Of a stretch of DNA of 64,000 nucleotides, positions 46,537 to 55,486 are shown one piece after another. Made by a program: the position numbers and the translations under genes. Each line of letters begins with the position of its first letter. The first letter of the stretch is position 1. Source of the stretch: CAXXOK01 sp964584315 (lineage in GTDB: Bacteria > Bacillota > Clostridia > Christensenellales > Aristaeellaceae). The notes under the pieces are model-generated. The model had not been told where the DNA came from and searched no databases. It saw only the letters and a list, made by a program, of their open reading frames with translations. The stretch is taken from the NCBI GenBank assembly GCA_964584315.1, contig CAZOZO010000002.1, forward strand, positions 1-64,000. The letters are read 5' to 3'.

Positions 46537-46572
46537 GAACAGGATATCTTGAAAGGAATGATTGTTTTTCCA

Positions 46573-47961
46573 ATGCCTTCACACACAAATGACTTAACAC
46601 AGGGCGGCATCCTGAAAAAGCTGCTGCAAGTGGCCGTGCCCATCATGGGCACACAGCTGATGCAGATGGCTTACAACCTGACCGACATGTTCTGGCTTGG
46701 GCGCATGCACGACTCCGTGATGGCCGTTGCGGCCAGCGGGTTGGCGGGCATGTTCCTGTGGCTTGGCATGTCGCTGATGATGATCGGCCGCATCGGCTCG
46801 GAGATTGGCACATCGCAAAATATGGGCCGCGGCGACACGGAAGCGGCACGCGGCTACGCGCAGGATGCGACCCGGCTTTCCCTGATTTTGGGCTGCGTCT
46901 ACGGCCTCGTGCTGGTCACGCTTGCGGGTCCGCTGGTATCGCTGCTTCAGGTGCAGGAAGCGGATGTGTTCCAGAGCACTTGCGATTACCTGCGCATCGT
47001 GGGGCTGGGCATCCCGCTCACCTATGTTTCGGCGGCCATCACCGGCGCGTTCAATGGCGCGGGAAACTCGCGCCTCAGCTTCTGGGCCAACTCGGTGGGC
47101 CTCGTGGTCAACATGGTGCTGGACCCGCTGCTGATCCTGACCTTCGACCTGGGCGTAAAGGGCGCGGCCATCGCTACGGTGATCGCGCAGGGCATGGTGT
47201 GCCTGCTGTTTATCTGGTTTGCCAAGAAACACCCCAAGCGCCCCTTTGGCCACTTCCGCGTGCTGGGTAAACCCGATGCGGCACGTTCGGGCCAGATCGT
47301 ACGCTGGAGCCTGCCCGTTGCGGTGGAGAGCTGCGCGTTCACGGTGCTTGCGATGGTGGTCACCAGCATGGTGGCGGCTTGGTACGGCGAAACGGCGGTG
47401 GCAGTGCAGCGCGTTGGCAGCCAGGTGGAATCGCTCAGCTGGCTCATCGGCGGCGGGTTCAGCTCCGCGGTCACAGCCTTTGTGGGGCAGAACTACGGCG
47501 CGCGGCGATGGTCGCGCATACGGCGTGGCTACCGCCTCTCGCTGGCCGCGCTGCTGGCGTGGGAAGCCATCGTTACACTCCTCTTGTGGTTCTTTGGTCG
47601 TTTCTTCTTCGCACTGTTCCTGACCGAGCCGCCGCAGATTTTAGACATGGGTGCGGATTACCTGCGCATTCTCGCGGGGTGCCAGCTGTTCATGGCGCTG
47701 GAGGGTGCGTGCGCGGGCGCGTTCCGCGGTGTGGGTAAAACACTGCCGCCCAGCATTTGCAGCGTCGCTTCCAACCTCGTGCGCCCGCTGATGTGCTGGG
47801 GCTTTGCCCAGTGGATGGGCCTGAACGGCTTGTGGTTGGGCATCACGGTATCGGCGGCGGTTCGTGGCACGCTGATGCTGATCTGGTACACGCTGTATGA
47901 AAGGCGCATGCCACGGGCAGACGAGCCGCGTGCAGAGCTTGAAGCGAGCGTCGCTACCTGA
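46573..47961 (+). CDS. MATE-family efflux transporter
   Basis: A 462-residue membrane exporter with twelve helices in two MatE repeats (about 12-175 and 240-400). DLTQGGILKKLLQVAVPIMGTQLMQMAYNLTDMFWLGR opens repeat one in the usual way. These pumps export drugs or metabolites by sodium or proton exchange. Start is uncertain: TTG 46549 is too close to the transcription start, ATG 46558 abuts the AAAGGA site, so ATG 46573 is chosen although spacing is long (15 nt). It stands alone, divergent from the LacI operon. Confidence 0.88.
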   Translation: MPSHTNDLTQGGILKKLLQVAVPIMGTQLMQMAYNLTDMFWLGRMHDSVMAVAASGLAGMFLWLGMSLMMIGRIGSEIGTSQNMGRGDTEAARGYAQDATRLSLILGCVYGLVLVTLAGPLVSLLQVQEADVFQSTCDYLRIVGLGIPLTYVSAAITGAFNGAGNSRLSFWANSVGLVVNMVLDPLLILTFDLGVKGAAIATVIAQGMVCLLFIWFAKKHPKRPFGHFRVLGKPDAARSGQIVRWSLPVAVESCAFTVLAMVVTSMVAAWYGETAVAVQRVGSQVESLSWLIGGGFSSAVTAFVGQNYGARRWSRIRRGYRLSLAALLAWEAIVTLLLWFFGRFFFALFLTEPPQILDMGADYLRILAGCQLFMALEGACAGAFRGVGKTLPPSICSVASNLVRPLMCWGFAQWMGLNGLWLGITVSAAVRGTLMLIWYTLYERRMPRADEPRAELEASVAT

Positions 47962-47992
47962 CAACGTTACGTTCCTTTGTTTCGCATAGACG

Positions 47993-48032
47993 AAACCGAC
48001 GGGCTGATTGGTATCAGTACGTCGGTTTTGAT
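47993..48032 (+). terminator. Terminator after the MATE gene
   Basis: AAACCGACG (47993-48001) with CGTCGGTTT (48020-48028), an inner CTGAT/ATCAG stem and TGGT loop, then TTG ATT. It lies between the convergent MATE and hypE genes. Confidence 0.7.
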
Positions 48033-48133
48033 TATGTGTGTAAAGCGTGCATGGCATCCATCCACATGCACAGAAGTCTTCAATATAACATCATGTCACA
48101 AGCAAAAGAAACGCCTGCCACGCCAGCCGTAAG

Positions 48134-49123
48134 TCAGCAGATGCGCGGCAATCCCTCGCCTTGCAGGGCATCGATGCGGCGCGTACCGCCCGCCCGGGTA
48201 CGGATGGTCACGATGGGTCTGTCGCTTGCCGTAACTTCGCCGATAATCTGCGCTTTGTCGCCGTAGGGCGCATGGCGGATGATCGCAAGCGCCTGCTCCG
48301 CGTCCCGCGCGGGCACGATGGCGACCAGCTTACCCTCGTTGCCCATGTAGAGCGGGTCAAGGCCAAGGATGTCGCAAAAGCCCTGCACATCCGCGTCCGC
48401 AAGAGTCAGCCCGCCCCGCAGCGCAATGCCTACACCAGAGGCTTCCGCAATCTCGTTGAGCACCGAGGCCAGCCCGCCGCGCGTGATGTCGCGCAGGGCG
48501 TGCACCTCTACCCCCGCGGCCAGCAACTCCTGCACCATGCCGCCAAGCGGCGCGCAGTCGCTTTGGATGCGGTTTTCGATGCCCAGCCGCTCGGACTGGA
48601 CGCACGCGTGATGGTTGCCCAGGTGCCCGCTTATCAGCACCGCATCGCCCGCCGAGGCGCGGTGCACGCTGATGTCCTGCATCGTCTGCAGCACGCCAAG
48701 ACCCGCCGTGTTGATGTACAAGCCGCCGTGGCCGTCCACCACCTTGGTGTCACCAGCTACAATAGCTACGCCAGCTTCGTCGGCGGCCTGTTTCATGGAC
48801 AGGGCGATGCGCTCCAGCGCTTCCAGCTCCAGCCCGTTTTCCAAAATGAAGCCCGCGGTCAGATACTTTGGTGTCGCGCCGCGCATGAGCAGGTCGTTCA
48901 CGGTGCCGCACACGGCCAGTCTGCCGATATCCCCGCCCGGGAAAAATAGCGGCGTGACCACGAACGAATCGGTCGTGAGCGCCAGTCTGCCTGCCTGCGC
49001 GGGCAGCACCGCCGCATCCTCCATGGCGCTGAGGGTTTCGTTCGCAAAGTGCTTTTCAAAGATATCGCGGATCAGCGCGTGCATGAGCTGGCCGCCCCCG
49101 CCGTGCGCCGTGTTGATGGTCAT
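48134..49123 (-). CDS. hypE: Hydrogenase maturation protein HypE
   Basis: A 329-residue PurM-like enzyme that dehydrates the thiocarbamoyl group on its C-terminal Cys to a cyanide ligand for the NiFe site. The end is the required PRIC. TINTAHGGGGQLMHALI at the front, DSFVVTPLFFPGGDIGRLA and LRDITRGGLASVLNEIA are hallmark strings. ATG 49123 is 8 nt behind GGGAGGG. Last gene of hypABFCDE. Confidence 0.96.
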   Translation of the reverse strand: MTINTAHGGGGQLMHALIRDIFEKHFANETLSAMEDAAVLPAQAGRLALTTDSFVVTPLFFPGGDIGRLAVCGTVNDLLMRGATPKYLTAGFILENGLELEALERIALSMKQAADEAGVAIVAGDTKVVDGHGGLYINTAGLGVLQTMQDISVHRASAGDAVLISGHLGNHHACVQSERLGIENRIQSDCAPLGGMVQELLAAGVEVHALRDITRGGLASVLNEIAEASGVGIALRGGLTLADADVQGFCDILGLDPLYMGNEGKLVAIVPARDAEQALAIIRHAPYGDKAQIIGEVTASDRPIVTIRTRAGGTRRIDALQGEGLPRIC

Positions 49124-49139
49124 CGTCAAAACCCTCCCT

Positions 49140-50186
49140 CTAGACGCAGCTTTGATACCAGATGCCGCACGTGCCCTCCGCGCTCACCATGCAGGGACCC
49201 AGCGGCGAAGCGGGCGTGCATGCGGTGCCAAAGTTGGGGCACATCGCGGGCGAAACGCGCCCCGTGATCACCTGTCCGCACAGGCAACCTTCGCGCGCCT
49301 CGCGTTCCCCGCCTGCAGGCCACGCGCCTGCGTCGTACTGTTCAAACTCCGGCCGCAACACATAACCGGATGCGTCGATCTCCCCCAGCCCGCGCCACAC
49401 GGAGGGTGCAAGCGCAAAATAGCGGTCGATCAGCAGCAGCGCACGCTCGTTACCCTGCGCCGTGACTGCCTGCGGGTACAGGTTGTGGGACTCGCTCGTG
49501 CCGCTCCGTAGCTGCCCGATCAGGTCGCACAGCGCAGCCAGAACCTGCGCATAAGTGAAGCCGCCCACAGCAAGAGGTTTCCCGTACCGGGCGCAGAGCG
49601 GTGCATACGCGTCGCTGCCGAGGATGGCGCTCACATGCCCCGGCCCAAGGAAACCGTCGATATCCGGCTCGCTCTGGCATATCCATGTAAGCGCGGGCAA
49701 TATCGCCTTGAGGGAGGTGAGCAGCCGCACATTGCGCACGCCGTGCTCGGTCAGGCGCTCCATGAGCAGCGCGTAGACGGGCAAGGTCGTCTCAAACCCA
49801 ACCGCGGCGACCACGAACGTTCGCTGCGGCTCAGCCTCCGCCCAGCGCAGCACATCCAGCGGCGAGTACATCATGCGCACGTCGCCGCCAGCCGCCTTGG
49901 CCTCCAGCAGGTTTCCCGCCTCGCCCGGCACGCGCAGCATATCGCCAAAGGTGCATAGCACATAACCTGGCTGCGTTGATAGCGCCGCCGCGCGGTCGAT
50001 GTAACCCGCAGGCGTAACGCACACGGGACAACCGGGGCCGGAGATCAGCGTGATACAGGCAGGCAGCAGCGAGCGGATACCATGCTCAAAAATGCTGTGC
50101 GTGTGGGTGCCGCACACCTCCATCAGCCGGATGGGCGGCCCGTCATATGCGCGGATTACCTCCGCGCAACGCTCCGTATCCATCAT
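49140..50186 (-). CDS. hypD: Hydrogenase maturation protein HypD
   Basis: A 348-residue [4Fe-4S] scaffold protein that with HypC assembles the Fe(CN)2CO unit. MEVCGTHTHSIFEHGIR, GPGCPVCVTP and GFETTLP are the family motifs; C-terminal cysteines (CLCGQVITG, MCPNFG, CGIWYQSC) bind the cluster. The start overlaps the hypC stop (ATGA). Confidence 0.96.
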   Translation of the reverse strand: MMDTERCAEVIRAYDGPPIRLMEVCGTHTHSIFEHGIRSLLPACITLISGPGCPVCVTPAGYIDRAAALSTQPGYVLCTFGDMLRVPGEAGNLLEAKAAGGDVRMMYSPLDVLRWAEAEPQRTFVVAAVGFETTLPVYALLMERLTEHGVRNVRLLTSLKAILPALTWICQSEPDIDGFLGPGHVSAILGSDAYAPLCARYGKPLAVGGFTYAQVLAALCDLIGQLRSGTSESHNLYPQAVTAQGNERALLLIDRYFALAPSVWRGLGEIDASGYVLRPEFEQYDAGAWPAGGEREAREGCLCGQVITGRVSPAMCPNFGTACTPASPLGPCMVSAEGTCGIWYQSCV

Positions 50187-50392
50187 TGGCCGATCTCGCG
50201 GAGCAGCGCTTCCAGCTCGTCGCTCTCCTCGCGGGTCACCTTGGCGATGGCGCAGCCCGCGTGCACCAGCACGTGCTCGCCGACCTCCGCATCCACGATG
50301 CCCAGTTCAACGGTAATCACGTTGCCACGGATATCCACTTTGCCCGTGCTGCCCTGTTTATCGATCAACACGCCGCTTACGGCTACGCACAT
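50183..50392 (-). CDS. hypC: Hydrogenase maturation chaperone HypC
   Basis: A 69-residue chaperone of the HypC/HybG type. The essential N-terminal MCVAV motif with Cys2, GEHVLVHAGCAIAKV in the OB-like barrel and normal length are clear. It carries the iron unit between HypD and the hydrogenase large subunit. The start overlaps the hypF end by 10 nt, and its stop overlaps hypD. Confidence 0.95.
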   Translation of the reverse strand: MCVAVSGVLIDKQGSTGKVDIRGNVITVELGIVDAEVGEHVLVHAGCAIAKVTREESDELEALLREIGQ

Positions 50393-52701
50393 GGCTCATG
50401 CGCCCCCTCTTCTTTTTGCATATGACGGGCTGCGTAAGCCTGCCCAAGTGAAATGCCTCCGTCGTTCGGCGGCACGATATGGTTGGTAAGCGTTTCAAAC
50501 CCCGCGGCCTCAAGCAGCGCGAGCGAGTATGAAAGCAGGATGCGGTTCTGGAACACGCCGCCACTCAAAGCGACGGTGTTCAGCCCATGCTGTTTGCGCA
50601 GCGCTTGGCACACATCCAGCACGATAAAGCTGATCGTGGCGTGAAAGCGTAAGGCCAGCGCCCCGGGCGGTTCACCGACATCGCGCAACGCAACCAGCGC
50701 ACGCACGCAGCGCGCAAGGTCGATCACAAGCGCCCCGTCCGTTTCCGACTTGCGAATGTCAAAGGGGAAGGGTTCCGCCCTTGCTACATCTCCGGCCTGC
50801 GCAGCGGTATTTTCAAGCTCGATGGCACATTGGCCCTCAAAGCCAGAGTCGTGACAAATGCTGAGCAGCGAACTGACCCCGTCGAACACCCGCCCCATGC
50901 TGGAGGAGCGTATGGCGTTCACGCCCGCGTTCAGTGCGGCATATACGGCAACAGTTCGAGGGTCACTACCCATATGAGGTACGCCCGCATCGTGCAACAG
51001 ACAGGCAGCACTTTTCCACCCCTGTCGCACGGAGGCATCCCCGCCGAGGTACGGGATGGTCTTGATGTGCCCCGCCCGCGTATAGCCCGTGGCGGTGGCG
51101 ACCAGAAACTCGCCGCCCCACACCGTTCCGTCCGGTCCGTAACCCGTGCCGTCGAACGCGACGCCGATCACGGGGTCACGCCTGCCCGCCTCTGCCAGCA
51201 CAGAGGCAATGTGCGCGAAGTGGTGCTGCACTTTGATGACCGGCAGGCCGCTTTGCTCCGCAAAGCGCGTGCTTTCATATTCCGGGTGCAGGTCGCAAAC
51301 GGCAGCTTCCGGTCGGATGGAAAGCAGCGCCTGCATTTCGCGCAGGGTATCGCGGTACACGGCCATCGTTTCCAGATTGTCCAGATCGCCAATCTCCGCA
51401 GAAGGGTACATTTGACCCTCCGCGGACAGGCATACGGTACTCTTCAACTGCGCTCCCAGCGCCAGCAAAGCGGGGCTGTTCGCTGCCTCCAAAGACACCG
51501 GCAGCGGTACATAGCCGCGCGCACGGCGCAGCAACATCGTCTGACCATTCACCACCATGGCGACCGAATCGTCCACGCGTCGCAAAATGGGACGGTCATG
51601 GTACAGCACGCCAGCGCACTGCCCTTTCTCCGCCGCAAATCGAAGCGCCTCGATGTCGTCAATCAAAATGGGCAGGCCACTTGGGTTGGCGCTGGTCATC
51701 ACCAGCGGGCCTGTTTCGGCCAGCAGCAGTGCCTGCAGCGGCGTGTAGGGCAAAAACGCACCCAGATTCGGGCTGGTGCCGTATACGTTGGGGGCGATGG
51801 CGGAGGCGGCTCGCCGCTTCAGCAACACGATGGGCCGCTCCGGCCCTCGCAGCAGTGCACGCTCGGCCTCGTCCGCCATGCAGTGTGCATCCAGCGCTTC
51901 CAGCGAGCGGAACATCACCGCAAAGGGTTTGCTCTCGCGGCCCTTGAGTACTCGAAGTGTAGTGACCGCGTCCCCGCGTGTTGCGTCGCAGGCGAGGTGA
52001 TAGCCCCCGATGCCCTTGACCGCGACGATGCTGCCCGCTTGCAGCGCACGGATGGCACTTTGCAGCGCGGCTTCGCCGGTCGCTTCCGCACTACCGCCCC
52101 GTTCCCGCCAGCGCAACATGGGGCCGCACCGGTTGCAGCAAACCGTCTGCGCGTGGTAGCGACGGTCGGTGGGATCCTTGTACTGTGCTGCGCAAAGATC
52201 ACACAGCGGAAACGCGTCCATGGCGGTAGACTGCCGATCATACGGCAAGCTGCGCAGGATGGTGTAGCGCGGGCCGCAGTGCGTGCAGCTGATGAAAGGA
52301 TTGCGATAACGCGGGTCGCCCTGCGTGAAAAGCTCGCGCAGGCAAGCGTCACACACGGCGATATCCGGCGTGGGCATCGTGAGACCAACCGCTTCTTCGC
52401 TCTGCACAATGGAAAACGTTTCAGGCGCCGGCTCGTTTGGGGAAAGCGGCGCAAAGCAAACATCCATCGAGACGATGTGGCTCCCCTGCGGCGCGCCTGT
52501 CCTGATCGCCTCGGCAAACGCCCGCAGCGCGGACTCCTCGCCATAGGCCGTCACGCTCACCTGCCCGCCTTCGTTGTGCACCTGTCCCGTAAGGCTGTGC
52601 ACCCGCGCCAGCCGCGCCACGCAAGGTCGAAAGCCCACGCCTTGCACCACGCCGCGGATGGTAAGCGCCGCGCTGCTGTTTACAGCCTTTCCCGCAGCCA
52701 T
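50383..52701 (-). CDS. hypF: Carbamoyltransferase HypF
   Basis: A 772-residue enzyme that makes the carbamoyl group for the cyanide ligands. Domains in order: acylphosphatase (RGVVQGVGFRPCVARLA, about 15-100), two zinc fingers (CDACLREL, CTHCGPRYT, CDLCAAQY, CNRCGP; about 115-200), YrdC-like (about 220-400), Kae1-like carbamoyltransferase (VQHHFAHIASVLAE, GVAFDGTGYG, LSGGVFQN). Full length. ATG 52701 lies inside the end of hypB, with AAGG 7 nt upstream. Confidence 0.95.
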   Translation of the reverse strand: MAAGKAVNSSAALTIRGVVQGVGFRPCVARLARVHSLTGQVHNEGGQVSVTAYGEESALRAFAEAIRTGAPQGSHIVSMDVCFAPLSPNEPAPETFSIVQSEEAVGLTMPTPDIAVCDACLRELFTQGDPRYRNPFISCTHCGPRYTILRSLPYDRQSTAMDAFPLCDLCAAQYKDPTDRRYHAQTVCCNRCGPMLRWRERGGSAEATGEAALQSAIRALQAGSIVAVKGIGGYHLACDATRGDAVTTLRVLKGRESKPFAVMFRSLEALDAHCMADEAERALLRGPERPIVLLKRRAASAIAPNVYGTSPNLGAFLPYTPLQALLLAETGPLVMTSANPSGLPILIDDIEALRFAAEKGQCAGVLYHDRPILRRVDDSVAMVVNGQTMLLRRARGYVPLPVSLEAANSPALLALGAQLKSTVCLSAEGQMYPSAEIGDLDNLETMAVYRDTLREMQALLSIRPEAAVCDLHPEYESTRFAEQSGLPVIKVQHHFAHIASVLAEAGRRDPVIGVAFDGTGYGPDGTVWGGEFLVATATGYTRAGHIKTIPYLGGDASVRQGWKSAACLLHDAGVPHMGSDPRTVAVYAALNAGVNAIRSSSMGRVFDGVSSLLSICHDSGFEGQCAIELENTAAQAGDVARAEPFPFDIRKSETDGALVIDLARCVRALVALRDVGEPPGALALRFHATISFIVLDVCQALRKQHGLNTVALSGGVFQNRILLSYSLALLEAAGFETLTNHIVPPNDGGISLGQAYAARHMQKEEGAHEPCA

Positions 52702-53327
52702 TGGCAAACCTTGTCGAAGCCATCGCCCGTCTTGGCCGAGACCAGAAAGATCGGCGCACTCGGGTTCAGGGCCTTCACACCGGCGGTAAAATAGGCCAGG
52801 TCAAAATCCACATACGGCATCAGGTCGACTTTGTTGAGCAGCACGGCGGCGGCTTTCTCAAACGCCAGCGGGTATTTATAAGGCTTATCCGCCCCATCGG
52901 TCACAGTGCACACCAGCACCTTGATATGCTCGCCAATGGTGAACTCCGCGGGGCACACGAGGTTGCCGATGTTCTCCACAAACAGGATGCCGGGCTTGTC
53001 CAGCGACAGGCTGGGCAGCATGCCGCGTATCTGTTCGCCCTCCAGGTGGCACGCGCCATGGGTGTTGATCTGCACGCTCTCGATGCCCATATCGTTGAGT
53101 TTGCGCGCGTCGATATCGGACTGGATATCCCCCTCGATCACGTAGGGTTTGACATCCGGCATGCGTCGAACGATGTTGATGAGCGTGCTGGTCTTGCCCG
53201 CGCCGGGCGCGCCCAGCACATTGACGGCGTAAATGCCCCGCGCGGTCAGGTCGCGCTGTATGCCCTCCGAGACCTTGTCGTTCTCGGCGTAAATCTCCTC
53301 CATGATCTGTATGTCTTTGGTCTCCAT
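52680..53327 (-). CDS. hypB: Nickel-insertion GTPase HypB
   Basis: A 215-residue SIMIBI GTPase that helps HypA load nickel. Walker A GAPGAGKTS, switch region EGDIQSDIDA, the metal-binding GACHLEG, and LLNKVDLMPY (NKxD) are present. There is no His-rich N-terminal store and no CxxGCxC motif, so it is the minimal form. ATG 53327 has better spacing to AAAGGA than ATG 53336, which overlaps the hypA stop. Confidence 0.95.
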   Translation of the reverse strand: METKDIQIMEEIYAENDKVSEGIQRDLTARGIYAVNVLGAPGAGKTSTLINIVRRMPDVKPYVIEGDIQSDIDARKLNDMGIESVQINTHGACHLEGEQIRGMLPSLSLDKPGILFVENIGNLVCPAEFTIGEHIKVLVCTVTDGADKPYKYPLAFEKAAAVLLNKVDLMPYVDFDLAYFTAGVKALNPSAPIFLVSAKTGDGFDKVCQWLRERL

Positions 53328-53332
53328 CGATT

Positions 53333-53701
53333 TCATCCTTTCAGGGCGGGCGGCTCCGCGATCTCCAGCTCAACGCCCTCGACATAAAACTCGTTGCCAA
53401 TATCGGTGGGGTTGCCCAGTGTACCGCATATGGGGCAGGCAAACGAAAAGAGCGGCCTGATAAAATTGCGCTCGCACAGTGGGCAGCGCATTTCTGGCTG
53501 CACCAGCCGCACATGGAGCGCCGCGCCCTCCGCAGGCGTGCCCCGCGCGATCTGGTCGAAGTACATCTGCACAGATTCCGGAACGATGCCCCCGCCCTCG
53601 CCCACCACCAGCCGCACCTGTGTGACGCGCGCCGCGCCGTTCTCCGCCGCGGCACGGTTTACGATGCTCACGATCTGCCGTGTGAGCGAATACTCGTGCA
53701 T
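53333..53701 (-). CDS. hypA: Nickel chaperone HypA
   Basis: A 122-residue nickel chaperone. N-terminal MHE nickel site (His2), and the zinc site of two CxxC pairs (CPLC and CPIC). Somewhat longer than E. coli HypA by a short acidic tail. GGGAGG precedes the ATG. First gene of the hyp operon, divergent from the hydrogenase genes it serves. Confidence 0.95.
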   Translation of the reverse strand: MHEYSLTRQIVSIVNRAAAENGAARVTQVRLVVGEGGGIVPESVQMYFDQIARGTPAEGAALHVRLVQPEMRCPLCERNFIRPLFSFACPICGTLGNPTDIGNEFYVEGVELEIAEPPALKG

Positions 53702-53785
53702 CCGCTAAAGCCTCCCACGCTGCGCTTTGGGCGCAGCCGCGTCGCGGGCTGCCCACGCGCCCGTACCCACCGTATACCAGCGTGT

Positions 53786-53814
53786 ATTATACCCCGAAAC
53801 AAAAACCCTGTAAA
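53786..53814 (-). promoter_or_regulatory. Promoter for the hyp operon
   Basis: On the minus strand TTTACA (53814-53809), 17-bp spacer, TATAAT (53791-53786); start near 53779. Confidence 0.7.
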
Positions 53815-53847
53815 CCTTGGGCGGATTTGTTAAAACAATATCTATTC

Positions 53848-53876
53848 TTGTGCAAATGAAAGGCGGGGCATATAAT
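53848..53876 (+). promoter_or_regulatory. Promoter for the hydrogenase operon
   Basis: TTGTGC (53848-53853), 17-bp spacer, TATAAT (53871-53876); start near 53883. Only 33 bp separate it from the hyp promoter, back to back, so one regulator bound between them could act on both. The leader of about 164 nt (53883-54046) has no recognisable riboswitch or clear hairpin. Confidence 0.7.
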
Positions 53877-54046
53877 ATGTTCGCTTTGGATACATGCGTA
53901 CTGAAGTGAATACCCACCCGACTTTATTTTGATGATAAGCCGCATGGGCACCGCTGTGGTATCGACTGAACCCTGCGCATAAAGGCCATAGTGACCTCAA
54001 AACAGGCTCAAAGCACATATAGCATCTAAGTTGGGAGACAGATGAG

Positions 54047-55486
54047 ATGGACGCTCACACGCTACTGTTGTTTGCTGTGTGCATCCCGCTGGCCGGTGCC
54101 TTTGTGTTGCCGCTGGTGGGCAAGGCTTCGCCCAAATGGAGGAATCTGCTGGCGCTTTGCATGGTGGCCGCGCCTTTCATACTGCTGCTTGCCGCGCTGC
54201 CCGCCGCCATCGGCGGCGCGCCGCTGGGCTTTCGCTGGCCGCTGCCGCTGGGCCTCTCCTTCGGCCTCATGGCGGATGGGCTGGGCGTGTTCATGGCGCT
54301 CACGGCCAGCTTTATCGGGCTGGTCATCGTGGTCTACTCATGGGGCTACATGAAGCACTACGGCGACCAGAACGAGTATTACCTGTGCGTGGTGCTGTTC
54401 ATCGGCGCGATGACGGGCATCACCCTCACGACCGACCTTGTGTTCCTCTACGTGTTTTGGGAGATCTCCGCTTTCTGCTGCTGGCGGTTGATCGGCTTCT
54501 TCCGCGAGAAGGAGTACGTGCGCCGGGCCAACAAGGCGTTTTTGATTACGGGTGCGGGCGCGCTGCTCATGCTGGGCGGCTTTTTGATGATCTACGCCCA
54601 GTACGGCACCACCGACCTGCTGCTGCTTCGCGGCAAAGCCATCCCGGATCTGGCGGTGGCGCTGATGCTTGCGGGCATTTTCGCCAAATCCGCCACACTG
54701 CCTTTGCACTCATGGCTGGCGGACGCGGGCATCGCGCCCTCGCCCGTCACGGCGCTGCTGCACGCCGCCGTGCTGGTCAAGATCGGTGTGTTCGCGTTTG
54801 CTAGGCTCTTTCTGGTCACATTCGCCATCGGCGATGTGTGGCATACGGTAGTGCCCATCCTCGCTGCGGTCAGCGCGCTGCTTTCAGCGGGCGCGGCCAT
54901 CGCGGAGACGGATTTGAAGCGCATCATCGCCTACTCCACCGTGAGCCAGCTTGCGTTCATCTTCCTCGGCCTGTCCGTGGGTGGGCCGCTGGCTGCGGCG
55001 GGCGGGCTGCTGTACATTTTGATGCACGGTATATCCAAGGCCGGGCTGTTCCTGTGCGCGGGCATCGTGGAGCACACCTGCCACACCAAGGACATCCGCA
55101 AGCTTGGCGGGCTGATCAAAACCATGCCTTGGACAGCCGCGGCGTTCCTGCTGTGCGCATTCTCGGTGATGGGGGTGCCGCCGTTTGGAGGGTTCTTCAG
55201 CAAGTACATGGTGGTGAACGGTGCCGTGGAGGCCGGTCAGCCTTGGGTGGCGGTCACGTTCCTCATCGGCGCGGTCATGACGATCCTCTACCTGCTGCGC
55301 GCGTTCACGCGCGTGTTTCTCGGGCAGGCGGGCGAAGCGGTGCATGACGTGCGCGAGGGCTCGCCGGTCATGGTCGGCTCGGTCACGGCGCTGGGCGCGC
55401 TGTCTGTGGTCAGCGGCCTGCTTGTGAGCGTGCCCCTTGGTTTTGTACAGACGATCGTACAGCAGATGGCGGTGATGGTGAAATGA
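54047..55486 (+). CDS. Hydrogenase membrane subunit, NuoM-like antiporter type
   Basis: A 479-residue polytopic subunit (about 14 helices) of the proton-translocating family shared by complex I NuoL/M/N and Mrp antiporters. The key Glu in FLYVFWEISAF, Lys in FAKSATLPLHSWLADA and Lys/His in LLHAAVLVKIG are kept, as is ETDLKRIIAYSTVSQ. Such subunits pump ions in response to redox chemistry in the peripheral arm. ATG 54047 is 9 nt behind GGGAG. First gene of the hydrogenase operon; its stop overlaps the next ATG. Labelling as M-like is by size only. Confidence 0.9.
   Translation: MDAHTLLLFAVCIPLAGAFVLPLVGKASPKWRNLLALCMVAAPFILLLAALPAAIGGAPLGFRWPLPLGLSFGLMADGLGVFMALTASFIGLVIVVYSWGYMKHYGDQNEYYLCVVLFIGAMTGITLTTDLVFLYVFWEISAFCCWRLIGFFREKEYVRRANKAFLITGAGALLMLGGFLMIYAQYGTTDLLLLRGKAIPDLAVALMLAGIFAKSATLPLHSWLADAGIAPSPVTALLHAAVLVKIGVFAFARLFLVTFAIGDVWHTVVPILAAVSALLSAGAAIAETDLKRIIAYSTVSQLAFIFLGLSVGGPLAAAGGLLYILMHGISKAGLFLCAGIVEHTCHTKDIRKLGGLIKTMPWTAAAFLLCAFSVMGVPPFGGFFSKYMVVNGAVEAGQPWVAVTFLIGAVMTILYLLRAFTRVFLGQAGEAVHDVREGSPVMVGSVTALGALSVVSGLLVSVPLGFVQTIVQQMAVMVK

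Noticed and set aside
50830..52794. 654-codon frame opposite hypF
   Set aside because: Antisense shadow; hypF is intact with all four domains and no ribosome site precedes this frame.
53883..54046. Riboswitch in the hydrogenase leader, for example of molybdenum-cofactor type
   Set aside because: I could not trace a conserved core or a terminator/antiterminator pair; only an unassigned leader is claimed.
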